The translations under genes were made by a program, and so were the position numbers. A stretch of DNA of 64,000 nt, taken from MFD01213-c1 sp963704405. GTDB taxonomy: Bacteria; Planctomycetota; Phycisphaerae; Tepidisphaerales; Tepidisphaeraceae. Where the stretch lies: positions 124,001-188,000 of the forward strand of contig OY969903.1 in NCBI GenBank assembly GCA_963704405.1, read 5' to 3'. The notes beneath the pieces are model-generated. The model did no database searches, was not told where the DNA came from, and worked only from the letters and a program-made list of their open reading frames with translations. Below, piece by piece: positions 18,706-27,696 of this stretch. Numbering within the stretch: the stretch's first letter is position 1; every line of letters begins with the position of its first letter.

Positions 18706-18714
18706 TGCTATAAT
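18706..18714 (+). promoter_or_regulatory. Extended -10 promoter for hicBA (leaderless)
   Basis: TGCTATAAT is an extended -10 element (TG-n-TATAAT). Only six bases (CGCATT) separate it from the hicB ATG at 18721, so transcription would start at or beside the ATG and the mRNA would be leaderless. I see no matching -35. Confidence 0.6.
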
Positions 18715-18720
18715 CGCATT

Positions 18721-18924
18721 ATGAAAATTAAAGTCGTAATCCACGAGGCAGAAGAAGGCGGCTACTGGGCTGAGGTGCCCGCCATTCCGGGTTGCGCCAC
18801 GCAAGGTGAAACGTTCGATGAATTGCTGCAAAACATTCATGAAGCGATTGAAGGATGCCTGAGCGTTGACGTCGAACAATCGAAGTCGACAGATGTCGGG
18901 CGAGTGGTCGAGATCGCGTTATGA
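18721..18924 (+). CDS. hicB: HicB-like antitoxin
   Basis: The 67-residue protein has the compact HicB fold: MKIKVVIHEAEEGGYWAEVP, AIPGCATQGETFDELLQNIHEAIEG. This partial RNase-H-like domain normally binds and neutralises HicA. No separate DNA-binding domain is present, so any self-regulation would be indirect. It overlaps hicA by four bases (ATGA), which indicates translational coupling. It lies between the two topoisomerase VI genes and has its own probable promoter. Confidence 0.85.
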   Translation: MKIKVVIHEAEEGGYWAEVPAIPGCATQGETFDELLQNIHEAIEGCLSVDVEQSKSTDVGRVVEIAL

Positions 18925-19127
18925 AGCAGCTTTCGGGCAAAGAACTGGCTCGCATTGTGGAACAGCGGGGATGGACGCTGCTGCGGGTCAATGGCAGCCA
19001 TCACATTTATGGGCGCGTCGGCAGCATTGTTCGCCTGTCGATTCCAATTCATAGCAATCGCCCGTTAAAGACAGGACTCCTTCGGCATTTGCTCAAATTG
19101 GCAGATCTCACGGAAGAGGATATTTAA
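18921..19127 (+). CDS. hicA: HicA-like mRNA interferase toxin
   Basis: The 68-residue protein has the HicA dsRBD-like fold. KELARIVEQRGWTLLRVNGS is followed by HHIYGRV, containing the conserved G-S-H with the catalytic His, and the end NRPLKTGLLRHLLKLADLT. HicA toxins cleave mRNA when free of HicB. The order antitoxin then toxin is one of the two known layouts. It ends 32 bp before top6A on the same strand, so read-through into top6A is likely. Confidence 0.87.
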   Translation: MKQLSGKELARIVEQRGWTLLRVNGSHHIYGRVGSIVRLSIPIHSNRPLKTGLLRHLLKLADLTEEDI

Positions 19128-19159
19128 GAGGACCACAGCGTAATACCTGTGCCACGGAT

Positions 19160-20323
19160 ATGGCTAAACAACGCAAAACAGACAATATGACGGCCGCCGA
19201 GGCCAGCCGAATTAACAAGCGGATCAAGGATCGCGACAAGGCGACGCTTGGCAAAATTGTGGATTTGGCTGACGGCGTTTCCAAGGCAGCGTTCAAGGGC
19301 GCTGACATCGCCGTCGAGATTCCACAGCGCACGCGCTCGAATACCCTTTGGAACAAAAAGCGCGGCATCCTTCAGATGGGCGAAGCCAAGGCCACGCGAG
19401 AATTGTTCAATCTGAATCAGGCCAAGCAGTTCATGCAGACGTGCCTGCATGGCGACAGCATCAAGCAGTTGATTGCCGCCGAGAAAACGCTGAGCCTTCG
19501 CGGCATGTTCTACAAGGCGCTGCACACCATCCAGGGAACCAAGGGTGAAAAGACTTTTGGCGCGCAGGATGAATCGGACGCCATCCTGGAAGATCTGGAA
19601 GTTTCTCTCGGCGCCCTGCGCGAAGAGCTGCACGTGTACGCCAAGAAGCGCGGAACGATGGTCGGGAACATTACGATCGTTGACAGCGGCGACGAAATCG
19701 ACTGCCGCCGGATGGGTTCCGGCGGATACGCGGTGCCCAGCATCACCGAACCGGATGTGATTCAATTTAAAAAGTGCGAGGCGAAGTTCGTCCTGCACGT
19801 TGAAAAAGACACGGTCTGGGGGCGATTCAACGAAGACCGGTTCTGGGAAAAACACAACTGCATTTTGACCGAAGGCAGCGGTCAGCCGCCTCGAGGTGTG
19901 CGGCGACTGCTCCGCCGGCTGAACGAAGAGCTGGGCCTGCCAATCTACTGCCTGCTCGATTGCGATCCCTGGGGGCACTACATCTACAGCGTCATCAAGC
20001 AAGGCTCGATCAGCCTCGCGTTTGAATCCGAACGTCTGGCGATTCCTGAAGCCAAGTTCATCGGGGTCCGCGCCAAGGACTACGACGAATGCGACCTGAG
20101 CGATGACGTCCAGATCGAACTCAACGACAACGACAAAAAACGCGCGAGCGAAATCGCCAACTACCCCTGGTTCAAAGGCCACAAAGGCTGGCAAAAAGAG
20201 ATCGCCCGCATGGTGTCAAACGGCTTCAAAATGGAAGTCGAATCGCTGATTACCAAGGACATCAGCTACGTCACGGAAGAATACGTGCCGGAGCGGTTGA
20301 AGACGAAGGACTGGCTAGATTGA
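19160..20323 (+). CDS. top6A: DNA topoisomerase VI subunit A
   Basis: This is the DNA-cleaving subunit, homologous to Spo11. The 5Y-CAP domain carries the active Tyr in LSLRGMFYKALHTIQG (about residue 121). The Toprim domain shows AKFVLHVEKDTVWGRF (Glu) and YCLLDCDPWGHYIYSVIKQG (the DxD pair that binds magnesium). At 387 residues it is of normal length and intact. With Top6B it forms the heterotetramer that passes one duplex through another with ATP. Topoisomerase VI is mainly archaeal and plant; its bacterial occurrence is limited but includes planctomycetes as far as I know. Confidence 0.93.
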   Translation: MAKQRKTDNMTAAEASRINKRIKDRDKATLGKIVDLADGVSKAAFKGADIAVEIPQRTRSNTLWNKKRGILQMGEAKATRELFNLNQAKQFMQTCLHGDSIKQLIAAEKTLSLRGMFYKALHTIQGTKGEKTFGAQDESDAILEDLEVSLGALREELHVYAKKRGTMVGNITIVDSGDEIDCRRMGSGGYAVPSITEPDVIQFKKCEAKFVLHVEKDTVWGRFNEDRFWEKHNCILTEGSGQPPRGVRRLLRRLNEELGLPIYCLLDCDPWGHYIYSVIKQGSISLAFESERLAIPEAKFIGVRAKDYDECDLSDDVQIELNDNDKKRASEIANYPWFKGHKGWQKEIARMVSNGFKMEVESLITKDISYVTEEYVPERLKTKDWLD

Positions 20324-20344
20324 ACCGGCGGCTTCTCACGGTGG

Positions 20345-20773
20345 CTATTTCATCGTGCTGCCTGAACCGGCTGGGACATATGAGGCGGTAATGACGCCGG
20401 CAGTGCCGCCGCGCGGGGCAAATTCACCGACAACCGTCATCGAGCGCGGCTTAAGCGTCGCGATGAGGTCATCCAGAATGGTATTGATGACGCCTTCGTA
20501 AAAAATTCCCTTGTTGCGATACGCGAAAAAATAAAACTTCAGGCTTTTCATTTCTACGCAAAGCTGGTCGGGGATGTATTTAACAATAATCGTAGCAAAA
20601 TCGGGCTGGCCAGTGACAGGGCACAGGCTGGTGAATTCCGGGAACGTGAATTGGATTTCGTAATCACGGCTGGGGTTCGGATTGGGAAAAGCTTCCAGGA
20701 TCGCACGCGGGTCGGCAATTTGTGCGTCGGTCAGGATCGACTTCTGGCCTAAATGCGTCAATGTCTTTGCCAT
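20345..20773 (-). CDS. queF: NADPH-dependent 7-cyano-7-deazaguanine reductase QueF
   Basis: The enzyme reduces preQ0 to preQ1 in queuosine synthesis for tRNA. The 142-residue product is the short (unimodular) type. It carries the thioimide-forming Cys in FTSLCPVTGQPDFATI and the QueF motif region in VEMKSLKFYFFAYRN, followed by FYEGVINTILDDL. It is convergent with top6A, with only 21 bp between the stops. No preQ1 riboswitch was recognised upstream. Confidence 0.92.
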   Translation of the reverse strand: MAKTLTHLGQKSILTDAQIADPRAILEAFPNPNPSRDYEIQFTFPEFTSLCPVTGQPDFATIIVKYIPDQLCVEMKSLKFYFFAYRNKGIFYEGVINTILDDLIATLKPRSMTVVGEFAPRGGTAGVITASYVPAGSGSTMK

Positions 20774-20867
20774 AACCGTTTATAGCATGATGCGGCTTCC
20801 ATCTGCACCAGCCGCAACGTGACAAATACGTCTGCCATTTCCTGGGCAGCCTTATCCACATCCCTCA

Positions 20868-22394
20868 CTACTTCTTCCAGTTCCCCTGCAGGTCAGTCAA
20901 AATCGTGCGAGCGGTTTCGAATGTCAGGCCATTATAAGTGGCCAGCAGTGGCGCATCATGTCCGGGATCAAGAAGCGTGATTTTGTTTTCTACCGCGGAA
21001 CCGCCTGGAGCGGTTGTGACGATCGTAAGCGTATAGGTGCCGGCGGGCAGCGTAACCGGGGCGGACTCCAGATATTTATCAGCGTGAAGCGGATGCACCG
21101 CCGTCAGAAGCGAGGTGACCTTGGCGTCGTCGGCCGCACTGCCGGAATCAGACACGACCACCCACTTGCTCAGCGGCGCGGCGGGAGCGGTCGACGGGCC
21201 GGTAGCAGCAACGGCAGGTAACGCAGCCGGATTCGTCGATGGCCCGGCGGTGGGTTCAGTAGTCGGCAAGGAGAATGCCGGCCCCAGGACAGGATTCACC
21301 TTGCGGCGATCCAGCGTAACGGTCATGTTCACCGCCGGCCGAGTTGTCGGCTGCGTAGTGCTGGGCACATCTGTCTGAATCGTGATCCGGCTGACCTGAT
21401 CCGGGTCAATATCAACCGCCTTTTTATTCCGAAGGTCCAACGGCTTTTTCTTGAAGGCGTCAAGGTCCGACATCGGAACCTGCCCGATAACCCCCGAGCC
21501 GGCAACAGTCACATATACATTTTTGCGAAGGATGTCCGTGGATGATCCGAATTGAATCGTCGTCCATGCCGATTGCGTGGCTGGCGCAGTTGCCGGTAGT
21601 GTAATCGGCGCAGCCGCGCTGAACGAAACTGTCACCGGTGGATTCGCAAATACAGTCGGTGCAAGGGATGCCGCATCCGCAAATGTTTCAGTTCGCAAAC
21701 CAGTGATGGCAAAAACAAGATCGCTCGCCGCCGTTTCATCGACGGGCATTTTTACCGGCTCGATCATCTGCCAATTTTCGCCGCTTTTCTGCAGGACGAT
21801 CTTTCCATCCCGGCGATCAATCGTGATTTGCCTGATCTGATCCGACGTGGCACTGACGAGATTCTTTTTGCGATAAGGGTCGGCGCCTTTATCGAGCCTG
21901 TCCGAAAGATCGGTTGGGATAAGCTGGGCCTGAGAATTGCCGTCAAGCTGAACGTATAGCGTGTCTCCCACCGCCGACTTTTCACCGACGGCAAGGTTCA
22001 CTGTCTTAACCGCCGTGACAAGCTGCACATGATACCGCGGTTTTGCCAGTCCGGTAGCGGCGGCGTTGGCGCCGGAAGGGTCCATCTCACCGCGGCTCCT
22101 GGCATCGGTCACGGCGCGGATCAGGGAATCTACTTCAAATGTCTCCGCGGCTGCGCTCACGGGCTTGGTCAGTTGCCAGTTGTCGCCTTGCTTCTCAATT
22201 GCAAACTCCGGCCCGTCGGCGGGGGTGACGATAATTTTCGTCACGTCTTTCGCGTCAATATCGACAAGCTTCGTCCCTTCTGAGGTGGTGGCTGACGCAT
22301 CAGTATCGGGCTTGGCCGGTTCGTGCGAAAAATAAAGCCACGCGCCGGCACCCGCCAGCAGAACAATGAGGAGGATGGTAGTTTTGAAGTTCAT
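20868..22394 (-). CDS. DUF4340 domain protein
   Basis: The 508-residue protein is anchored by an N-terminal helix (TTILLIVLLAGAGAWLYF) and has a long beta-rich outer part. Two DUF4340-like repeats are visible (DVTKIIVTPADGPEFAIEKQ with NWQLTKPVSAAAE, and QIRQITIDRRDGKIVLQKSG with NWQMIEPVKMP). A Pro/Thr/Ala-rich linker lies around residue 380. DUF4340 genes typically follow a GldA/F/G-type ABC transporter, as here, so the protein is probably an envelope partner of that transporter. Its biochemical role is unknown. Confidence 0.85.
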   Translation of the reverse strand: MNFKTTILLIVLLAGAGAWLYFSHEPAKPDTDASATTSEGTKLVDIDAKDVTKIIVTPADGPEFAIEKQGDNWQLTKPVSAAAETFEVDSLIRAVTDARSRGEMDPSGANAAATGLAKPRYHVQLVTAVKTVNLAVGEKSAVGDTLYVQLDGNSQAQLIPTDLSDRLDKGADPYRKKNLVSATSDQIRQITIDRRDGKIVLQKSGENWQMIEPVKMPVDETAASDLVFAITGLRTETFADAASLAPTVFANPPVTVSFSAAAPITLPATAPATQSAWTTIQFGSSTDILRKNVYVTVAGSGVIGQVPMSDLDAFKKKPLDLRNKKAVDIDPDQVSRITIQTDVPSTTQPTTRPAVNMTVTLDRRKVNPVLGPAFSLPTTEPTAGPSTNPAALPAVAATGPSTAPAAPLSKWVVVSDSGSAADDAKVTSLLTAVHPLHADKYLESAPVTLPAGTYTLTIVTTAPGGSAVENKITLLDPGHDAPLLATYNGLTFETARTILTDLQGNWKK

Positions 22395-22480
22395 GGGAGT
22401 ATGAATTATTTGCTGACGAAATCACCCGCTTCCGCCTGCCGTTTCCAAAAAGGGAAGCGCGGCAGGACGAAACAATCCCA

Positions 22481-24616
22481 TCAATCTCGCCGGGCAAAGT
22501 AGACGAGCATTCCGCACAAGACGACCGCGCCGGGCAAGCCAACAAGCAACAGGCCAATGCGCCAAGCGCGAAGCGAATTGTCGCTGATTTCACCGATACG
22601 GTTCACTTCCATAGCGGACGGCGAAATCGCGATTAATGGTTCCATATGAGCGAGCCAGAAAACGCTGTTGCAGAAAAGTTCCGCATTGGCGGGAAATCGG
22701 GCGGCGACGACCCCGCGCTGGGCAAGTTCCTGATCGCGAACGTTCAGCATCTGGTTTGTGATGAACTGCAGCGACCCGATGACAACCAGCCGGCCGCCTT
22801 TGTCGCTTTGCACTACGGCGCCGGCATTGAACGGGCCGGCCACATCCCCTTCATCTGGCTTGAACGTGACCTGCTCGTTGTTCAGCGCCGATTCAATATT
22901 ATGCTCGCCCCAAACCTGGCTGGTCGATGTCACCGGGATGATTGGCGTCGCCTGATAGCCCGGTGTCGCCGTGATCGACACAGGCGACAGCGGAATCAGC
23001 ACCGAATCCAGCGATCGCAGCGGCTGGGTGATCAGATGATCGCCATACTGATTGGTGATGAAGACCAGCGAATTCTTCTTCGCTTCTTCAATAAAATCAG
23101 TCGAAGTGGAACTGGTATGCACCGGCTCATGAACGATCAGCAAATCAGTTCGTGCGGTAACGCCCCAGTCCTTCAGGCCTTCAGCAAGATTATCCGCCTG
23201 CGGAAAGAGCAGGCAGAGCGCTGCCCCGCCGCCGTTCAAATGCTCGGCTAATTTTGGCCCGAACGGCACCGGTGGGGTTTGCTGCTGCGGATTATTCGGG
23301 AAACCAATGTATACCCAAACCGCGTCCTTGATCTCTTCATCAGTCGGCTCCGGCGCTGCGGGGGCTTCCTGCGACTGCGCGGCGTACTGGCCGGATAAAT
23401 CTTTCTCCAGGACATCAAAGTTATAATCTCGCAGCCGATCGGCGATCTTCGACATCGGTCCGCCCTGCTGGAACGGTGGAAAGCCTGGTGTCGTCAGCGG
23501 TGGACCGCTTGGCCGCAGAAAAACCACCTTCGGCTTTTTTGCGGCGGTCAGCGAAAGAATGGCGCTGGTGATCCGCTGCTCGCCGGCAAACTTGGGCTTG
23601 ATCTTGATGTCGCCGGATTGGTTCTGGTACGCGCGCTTGTCGACGTCCGCCTGCCACACCTGATCGAACGACAAAGACCGCATGTCATTTGGGCCCATCA
23701 CCAAAATGGCATCGCGCTCGCGAAGCTTCTGCCGCACATCATCGAGCTTTAATTCACCAAGCTTTTTGTATTCCGCCAAAACCGCATCGGCCTGTTTCTT
23801 AAGGTCTGCAAATCGCGGGCTGGCTTCCTCCATATACGCTTTGAAGGGAGCGGGTATGCCGGGGTCGGTCTTAAACTTGTTGAAGTTTGTCCCAATCTGG
23901 TCGGCGTAATCCGACACCTGCTGCATCGTCGAATTGATCGTCTCGGCGGCGCCTTTGTAATCCGGAACCTTCTGCTTCCGCTGCGTGTCGATCAGCTTGA
24001 TGACCTTGTCGAGTTGCCCGGATAGCCCGCTGACCGTGGTACTGATGTCATTGAACGCCTGAGTCAACTCGTCCTGCTTCATCTGATCGATGGGCAAGGC
24101 GCTGATCTTCGGCATCTCCGTCTTGGCGAAGTTTCGAACCGGTTCAAAATAGGTCGGCGCGCTGTCGCAGAAATCGCGGTATTTCTTGACTTCGCCGCCA
24201 TACTTGTTGGTCACTTCAGCAATCAGGTCATCGACCTTGGTCGGGCTTGTGACCGGGTCGATGGTTTCCACGTCGATGTTTCGCCCGCTCCGTTTGTATT
24301 CATCAAGCAGGTCCGCGACGGCGCCGGCGTAATCGGTGTCAGACTCAGAGTTGGTCTGCGCGTGCGAATAAAGGCTGACCAGCTTCACCGGCTGGTTCAA
24401 ATCCTTAATGATGTTGATGGTCTGCGGTTTAAGGCTGTATTCCTTGTTCTGCGTCGTGTCGAACCGTTTGTGTTGGCGCTGCGAGATGGCGATCAGCACC
24501 AGGGCAAGGACGATGACAATAACAGCGGTAAGCAGGACGTTGCCGCCATACTTGATCCAGCGCTGCCGCTGATTTTCGGTGGTGAATGTGGGATTGGATT
24601 CGGTTTTGTCTGACAT
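22481..24616 (-). CDS. GldG-like ABC auxiliary protein
   Basis: The protein (about 711 residues) has a membrane helix near the N-terminus (NVLLTAVIVIVLALVLIAIS) and a long periplasmic part. That part starts with FDTTQNKEYSLKPQTINIIKDL, the usual opening of the GldG/ABC_transp_aux family. It ends in a second helix (AWRIGLLLVGLPGAVVLCG) and a short FARRD tail. A central region is rich in coiled-coil pattern. I chose ATG 24616; the upstream in-frame part is the CACGGGC repeat. It acts with the ATPase and permease encoded just upstream, as in gliding-type Gld transporters, but gliding cannot be inferred. Confidence 0.82.
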   Translation of the reverse strand: MSDKTESNPTFTTENQRQRWIKYGGNVLLTAVIVIVLALVLIAISQRQHKRFDTTQNKEYSLKPQTINIIKDLNQPVKLVSLYSHAQTNSESDTDYAGAVADLLDEYKRSGRNIDVETIDPVTSPTKVDDLIAEVTNKYGGEVKKYRDFCDSAPTYFEPVRNFAKTEMPKISALPIDQMKQDELTQAFNDISTTVSGLSGQLDKVIKLIDTQRKQKVPDYKGAAETINSTMQQVSDYADQIGTNFNKFKTDPGIPAPFKAYMEEASPRFADLKKQADAVLAEYKKLGELKLDDVRQKLRERDAILVMGPNDMRSLSFDQVWQADVDKRAYQNQSGDIKIKPKFAGEQRITSAILSLTAAKKPKVVFLRPSGPPLTTPGFPPFQQGGPMSKIADRLRDYNFDVLEKDLSGQYAAQSQEAPAAPEPTDEEIKDAVWVYIGFPNNPQQQTPPVPFGPKLAEHLNGGGAALCLLFPQADNLAEGLKDWGVTARTDLLIVHEPVHTSSTSTDFIEEAKKNSLVFITNQYGDHLITQPLRSLDSVLIPLSPVSITATPGYQATPIIPVTSTSQVWGEHNIESALNNEQVTFKPDEGDVAGPFNAGAVVQSDKGGRLVVIGSLQFITNQMLNVRDQELAQRGVVAARFPANAELFCNSVFWLAHMEPLIAISPSAMEVNRIGEISDNSLRAWRIGLLLVGLPGAVVLCGMLVYFARRD

Positions 24617-24626
24617 GGCTTTGTAG

Positions 24627-24680
24627 CACGGGCGGCTCGCCCGTGTCCGGGACATTGGGCACGGGCAAGCTGCCCGCGCC
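24627..24680. repeat. CACGGGC double-hairpin repeat
   Basis: CACGGGC-GGCTC-GCCCGTG (24627-24645) is followed by a related hairpin, GGGCACGGGCAAGCTGCCCG (about 24657-24676). The pair fills the gap between the GldG-like and permease genes. I recall this word pair as a common dispersed intergenic motif of planctomycetes. Confidence 0.6.
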
Positions 24681-24685
24681 ATTTT

Positions 24686-25402
24686 TTATTTCCAACGGCG
24701 CGATTCCAGAACTTTGATCGTTAAGAAAAGGAACACGGCGGTTGTCGCAACGAAGAAGACCAGGTTTCCAGTATCGATAATTCCCTTGCTGAAATCCGTG
24801 TATCGGGTGAGCACGCCTTGATCCACAGCCTTCCGCCAAAAGCCGGAAAGCGTCGCGCGGCTGCTGACGTACCAGGGCACAATGCTCGTCACCAGCAGAA
24901 TCGCCGCCGACGACACTGCCGCCACAACCTGGCTACGGGTAAGCGACGAGCAAAACAGCGCGATCGCAATAAAGAGCGATCCCACCAGGAACAGCCCGAG
25001 ATAACCCGCAAAAATTGGCCCGTAATCCGGATGCGAATAAATCCGCAGGAGCACCACATAAAGCAGCGTCGGCGCCAACAGGAAGATGAAAAACGCCAGC
25101 GAGCCCAGGAACTTCCCCAGCACAACGGCTGTCTCGCCAATCGGCGCGGTCATGAGGGTTTCGATCGTTCCCGTCGCCCATTCCTGGCTGAGCAATCCCA
25201 TGCACAGCACCGGAATGACCGCCACCAGCAGCCAAACCATGCGCTCAAAGATCGATCGCATCACGGCGGGCTGCCCCGGTTGGAAATCATCCCAGAACGA
25301 AAAGCCGGCGACGAGGAGAAACAGCGTCATCGCGGCATACGCGATAGGCGAAAAAAAGAAGCCGCTGAGCTCTCGACGGGCGATGGTTGTTGCGCGGTTC
25401 AT
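24686..25402 (-). CDS. ABC-2 type permease, GldF-like
   Basis: About six membrane helices are visible, for example SPIAYAAMTLFLLVAGFSFW, MVWLLVAVIPVLCMGLLSQE, FIFLLAPTLLYVVLLRIY and YLGLFLVGSLFIAIALFCSS. The motif SQEWATGTIETLMTAPI is characteristic of ABC-2 permeases of the GldF/NosY kind. The start at 25402 (MNRATTIARRELSGFFFSP) fits the family; starts at 25417 and 25495 are also open, and the longest would overlap the ATPase gene by 14 bp. It works with the ATPase at 25482 and the GldG-like protein. Confidence 0.87.
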   Translation of the reverse strand: MNRATTIARRELSGFFFSPIAYAAMTLFLLVAGFSFWDDFQPGQPAVMRSIFERMVWLLVAVIPVLCMGLLSQEWATGTIETLMTAPIGETAVVLGKFLGSLAFFIFLLAPTLLYVVLLRIYSHPDYGPIFAGYLGLFLVGSLFIAIALFCSSLTRSQVVAAVSSAAILLVTSIVPWYVSSRATLSGFWRKAVDQGVLTRYTDFSKGIIDTGNLVFFVATTAVFLFLTIKVLESRRWK

Positions 25403-25481
25403 GGTGTCAAAGTTCATTAATGATTTGGGGTCGCGTAATTCGTAACTCATCACCGGATGTGAATCGTCAGTCTGCGTTACG

Positions 25482-26501
25482 CTATGATTGAGCACTCTCC
25501 ACTTTTGCCACTGCCTGATTCGCCGTCACCTGGATGAAGAATTCTTCCAGCGTCGCATGTTCCAGCCGGATTTCGCGGAGCGGCCAGCCGCTTTGAATCA
25601 CCGTGCGCGCCACCTCCTCGCGAACATCGCGCCCATCGCTTGGCCGAACGGCGGCAGTGATAAAGCTCTTATCATGCGCGTTGCCTGCGCCATTGGTTGA
25701 ATCATGATCCAGGATTTCAACTTTCTGCACGCCGCTCACGCGAGCGAGAACATTCTCAACTTCCTTCGCCGGCCCGCGGCATTCCACCAGCACCCGAGCC
25801 TGCATTCGCCGGCTGGACCGCAGTTCATCCGGAGTGCCCTGAGCGACGATCCTTCCCCCGGCGATAACGATCGCCCGGTCACAAACAGCTTCCACTTCCG
25901 GCAGGATATGCGTGCTGAGCATCACCGTATGATCGCCACCCAGATCGCGAACCAGCTTGCGCGTTTCGCGAATTTGCGTGGGGTCGAGTCCGACCGTCGG
26001 CTCATCCAGAATCAAAACGGCCGGGTCATGCAGCAGCGAGTCGGCTAATCCAACGCGCTGGCGATACCCTTTGGAAAGATGACCGATCACGCGCCGCCGC
26101 ACCTTCGTCAGCCAGCATCGCTCCAGCACGTAATCCATGCGTTTCATGCGATGGGCACGCGGCATCTTGCGAAGGCGGCCGCGGAAATCCAGGTATTCTT
26201 CAACCCGCATCTCCGTATACAGCGGAACGCTTTCGGGGAGATAGCCAAGGTGTTCCCGCACCTGTTCGGATTCATGGAAAATGTCAAAGCCGTTGACGGT
26301 CGCCCCGCCGCTGGTTGGCGGCAGATAACAGGTCAACATGCGAAGGGTGGTTGACTTCCCCGCGCCGTTAGGCCCGAGGAAACCAACAACTTGTCCCTTA
26401 GGAACTTCAAAGCTGATATGGTCGACCGCCAAGGTCTGTCCGTACACCTTGGTCAGTTGAGATACGGATATCACGTTCGTTGCACCTCGTTTTGACGGCA
26501 C
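25482..26501 (-). CDS. ABC transporter ATP-binding protein, GldA-like
   Basis: A complete nucleotide-binding domain is present: Walker A GPNGAGKST, Q-loop region LGYLPESVPLY, signature LSKGYRQRVGLA, Walker B VLILDEPTVGLD, and the His switch in STHIL. About 100 extra residues follow (from RRMQARVLVECRGPAKEVEN to the end), as in GldA/CcmA-type ATPases. It is the first gene of the cassette ATPase, permease, GldG-like, DUF4340. The substrate is unknown. Confidence 0.9.
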   Translation of the reverse strand: MPSKRGATNVISVSQLTKVYGQTLAVDHISFEVPKGQVVGFLGPNGAGKSTTLRMLTCYLPPTSGGATVNGFDIFHESEQVREHLGYLPESVPLYTEMRVEEYLDFRGRLRKMPRAHRMKRMDYVLERCWLTKVRRRVIGHLSKGYRQRVGLADSLLHDPAVLILDEPTVGLDPTQIRETRKLVRDLGGDHTVMLSTHILPEVEAVCDRAIVIAGGRIVAQGTPDELRSSRRMQARVLVECRGPAKEVENVLARVSGVQKVEILDHDSTNGAGNAHDKSFITAAVRPSDGRDVREEVARTVIQSGWPLREIRLEHATLEEFFIQVTANQAVAKVESAQS

Positions 26502-26702
26502 TTATTTTTGCCGATGTGGCTTTGGGCACCGATTCCTGACTCCCCGCCGGGGAGGGAGATACCTAAGTCGTTTCCAGCGTAAATGTCAAGAATGTTGCGC
26601 CGTTGCACCGCAATGGGCGCCGAAAAGCCGCATGTGATAGTGGCATGCGCTGCTTTTTGGAAGGTTGCAGACACCGCAGGAAGGATTTTGTTTTTTTAAG
26701 CG

Positions 26703-27668
26703 TCAAACGCCGCGGTCGGGCGTTGATGCCCCGGCATCCGTCGCCGGCGTCTCCTCGCATATATCCGGAAGAACCGGGATCTCGCCTTCAATCCGCTTCA
26801 ATTCAACGATCCGCTCCAGCTTAAACGTTCGGCGGTCACCCCGCAGATGGCAATGAGCCACCAACAGCAACTCTCCATTGGCCCGGCGAATCTGCAATGG
26901 CTCGATCACGCGCTCTGTCCGCTTCTGCCGCGCGTCCAGATATTCCATCAGCACCGGTTTACGCTGCTCCAGCGCTTCTTCCAGCTCCAGCGGTAACGGG
27001 CTTTCCCGCGGCGACACTGGAAGCAGCCCCATTGGCCCGCCCTGCTCGCGCATCGCATCACACAACGAAAGATTCCATCCCCCTGCCGGCTCCATCAGCT
27101 TCTCAAAAACCCAATGCGTCGTCTGCGCATCCGCCAGCGCGCGGTGTGCAACCGTCGGTTGAATGCCGAGCCTCCTGGCCAGGCTCCCCAGGCCATTCCC
27201 ACCACGACCGAACCGCCTGCGGGCAATGCGGACGGTGTCGAGCACCGGCACACCAGCTCCGAGCGCATCGGGCATCGTTGTGCCGCACCGCCGGAATTCC
27301 TTGTTAATAAAGGAAAGGTCAAAACGAACATTATGGCCAAGGATGGCCGCCCCCTGCAGCAGTTGCGTGATCCGCGGAAGCTGGTCGGCAAAGCGAGGCT
27401 GCCCTTCCACCATCGCATGTGAAATACCCGTCAGCGCAGTGATCCCAGGCCCAATGCGGCGGTCCGGGTCCAACAATTGTTGATACTCCGCCACCTTCTG
27501 ACCGCGTTCAATGCGAACGATGCCAAGCTCGATGACACGATGCCCAAAGTCAGCCGAGGCGCCGGTTGTTTCGACGTCAATCACGGCGATAGGCAGATCA
27601 ACCAGGGGTTGTAGAAGGGAAAAGGCCACTGGTACATCGTAGGACAGCCGTCGCGCATCTGTCCGCAC
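26703..27668 (-). CDS. DEDDh 3'-5' exonuclease fused to a WYL domain
   Basis: Residues about 25-200 form a DnaQ-type exonuclease domain: Exo I IAVIDVETTG, Exo II ILGHNVRFDLSFINKEF, Exo III HRALADAQTT with the His-Asp pair. Metal ligands are therefore all present. Residues about 225-305 look like a WYL domain (PVLMEYLDARQKRTERVIEP, LLLVAHCHLRGDRRTFKLER). WYL domains sense nucleic acid or nucleotide ligands and often control DNA-damage or defence genes. The fusion suggests a nuclease whose activity is guided or gated by a ligand. It stands alone in a minus-strand run. The exonuclease call is strong and the WYL call fairly strong. Confidence 0.85.
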   Translation of the reverse strand: MRTDARRLSYDVPVAFSLLQPLVDLPIAVIDVETTGASADFGHRVIELGIVRIERGQKVAEYQQLLDPDRRIGPGITALTGISHAMVEGQPRFADQLPRITQLLQGAAILGHNVRFDLSFINKEFRRCGTTMPDALGAGVPVLDTVRIARRRFGRGGNGLGSLARRLGIQPTVAHRALADAQTTHWVFEKLMEPAGGWNLSLCDAMREQGGPMGLLPVSPRESPLPLELEEALEQRKPVLMEYLDARQKRTERVIEPLQIRRANGELLLVAHCHLRGDRRTFKLERIVELKRIEGEIPVLPDICEETPATDAGASTPDRGV

Positions 27669-27696
27669 ACTTCGACACCGGCCAGACGAGATTGTA

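Noticed and set aside
19124..20194. A 356-codon open frame antisense to top6A
   Set aside because: Same effect of codon bias; top6A carries all catalytic motifs on the plus strand.
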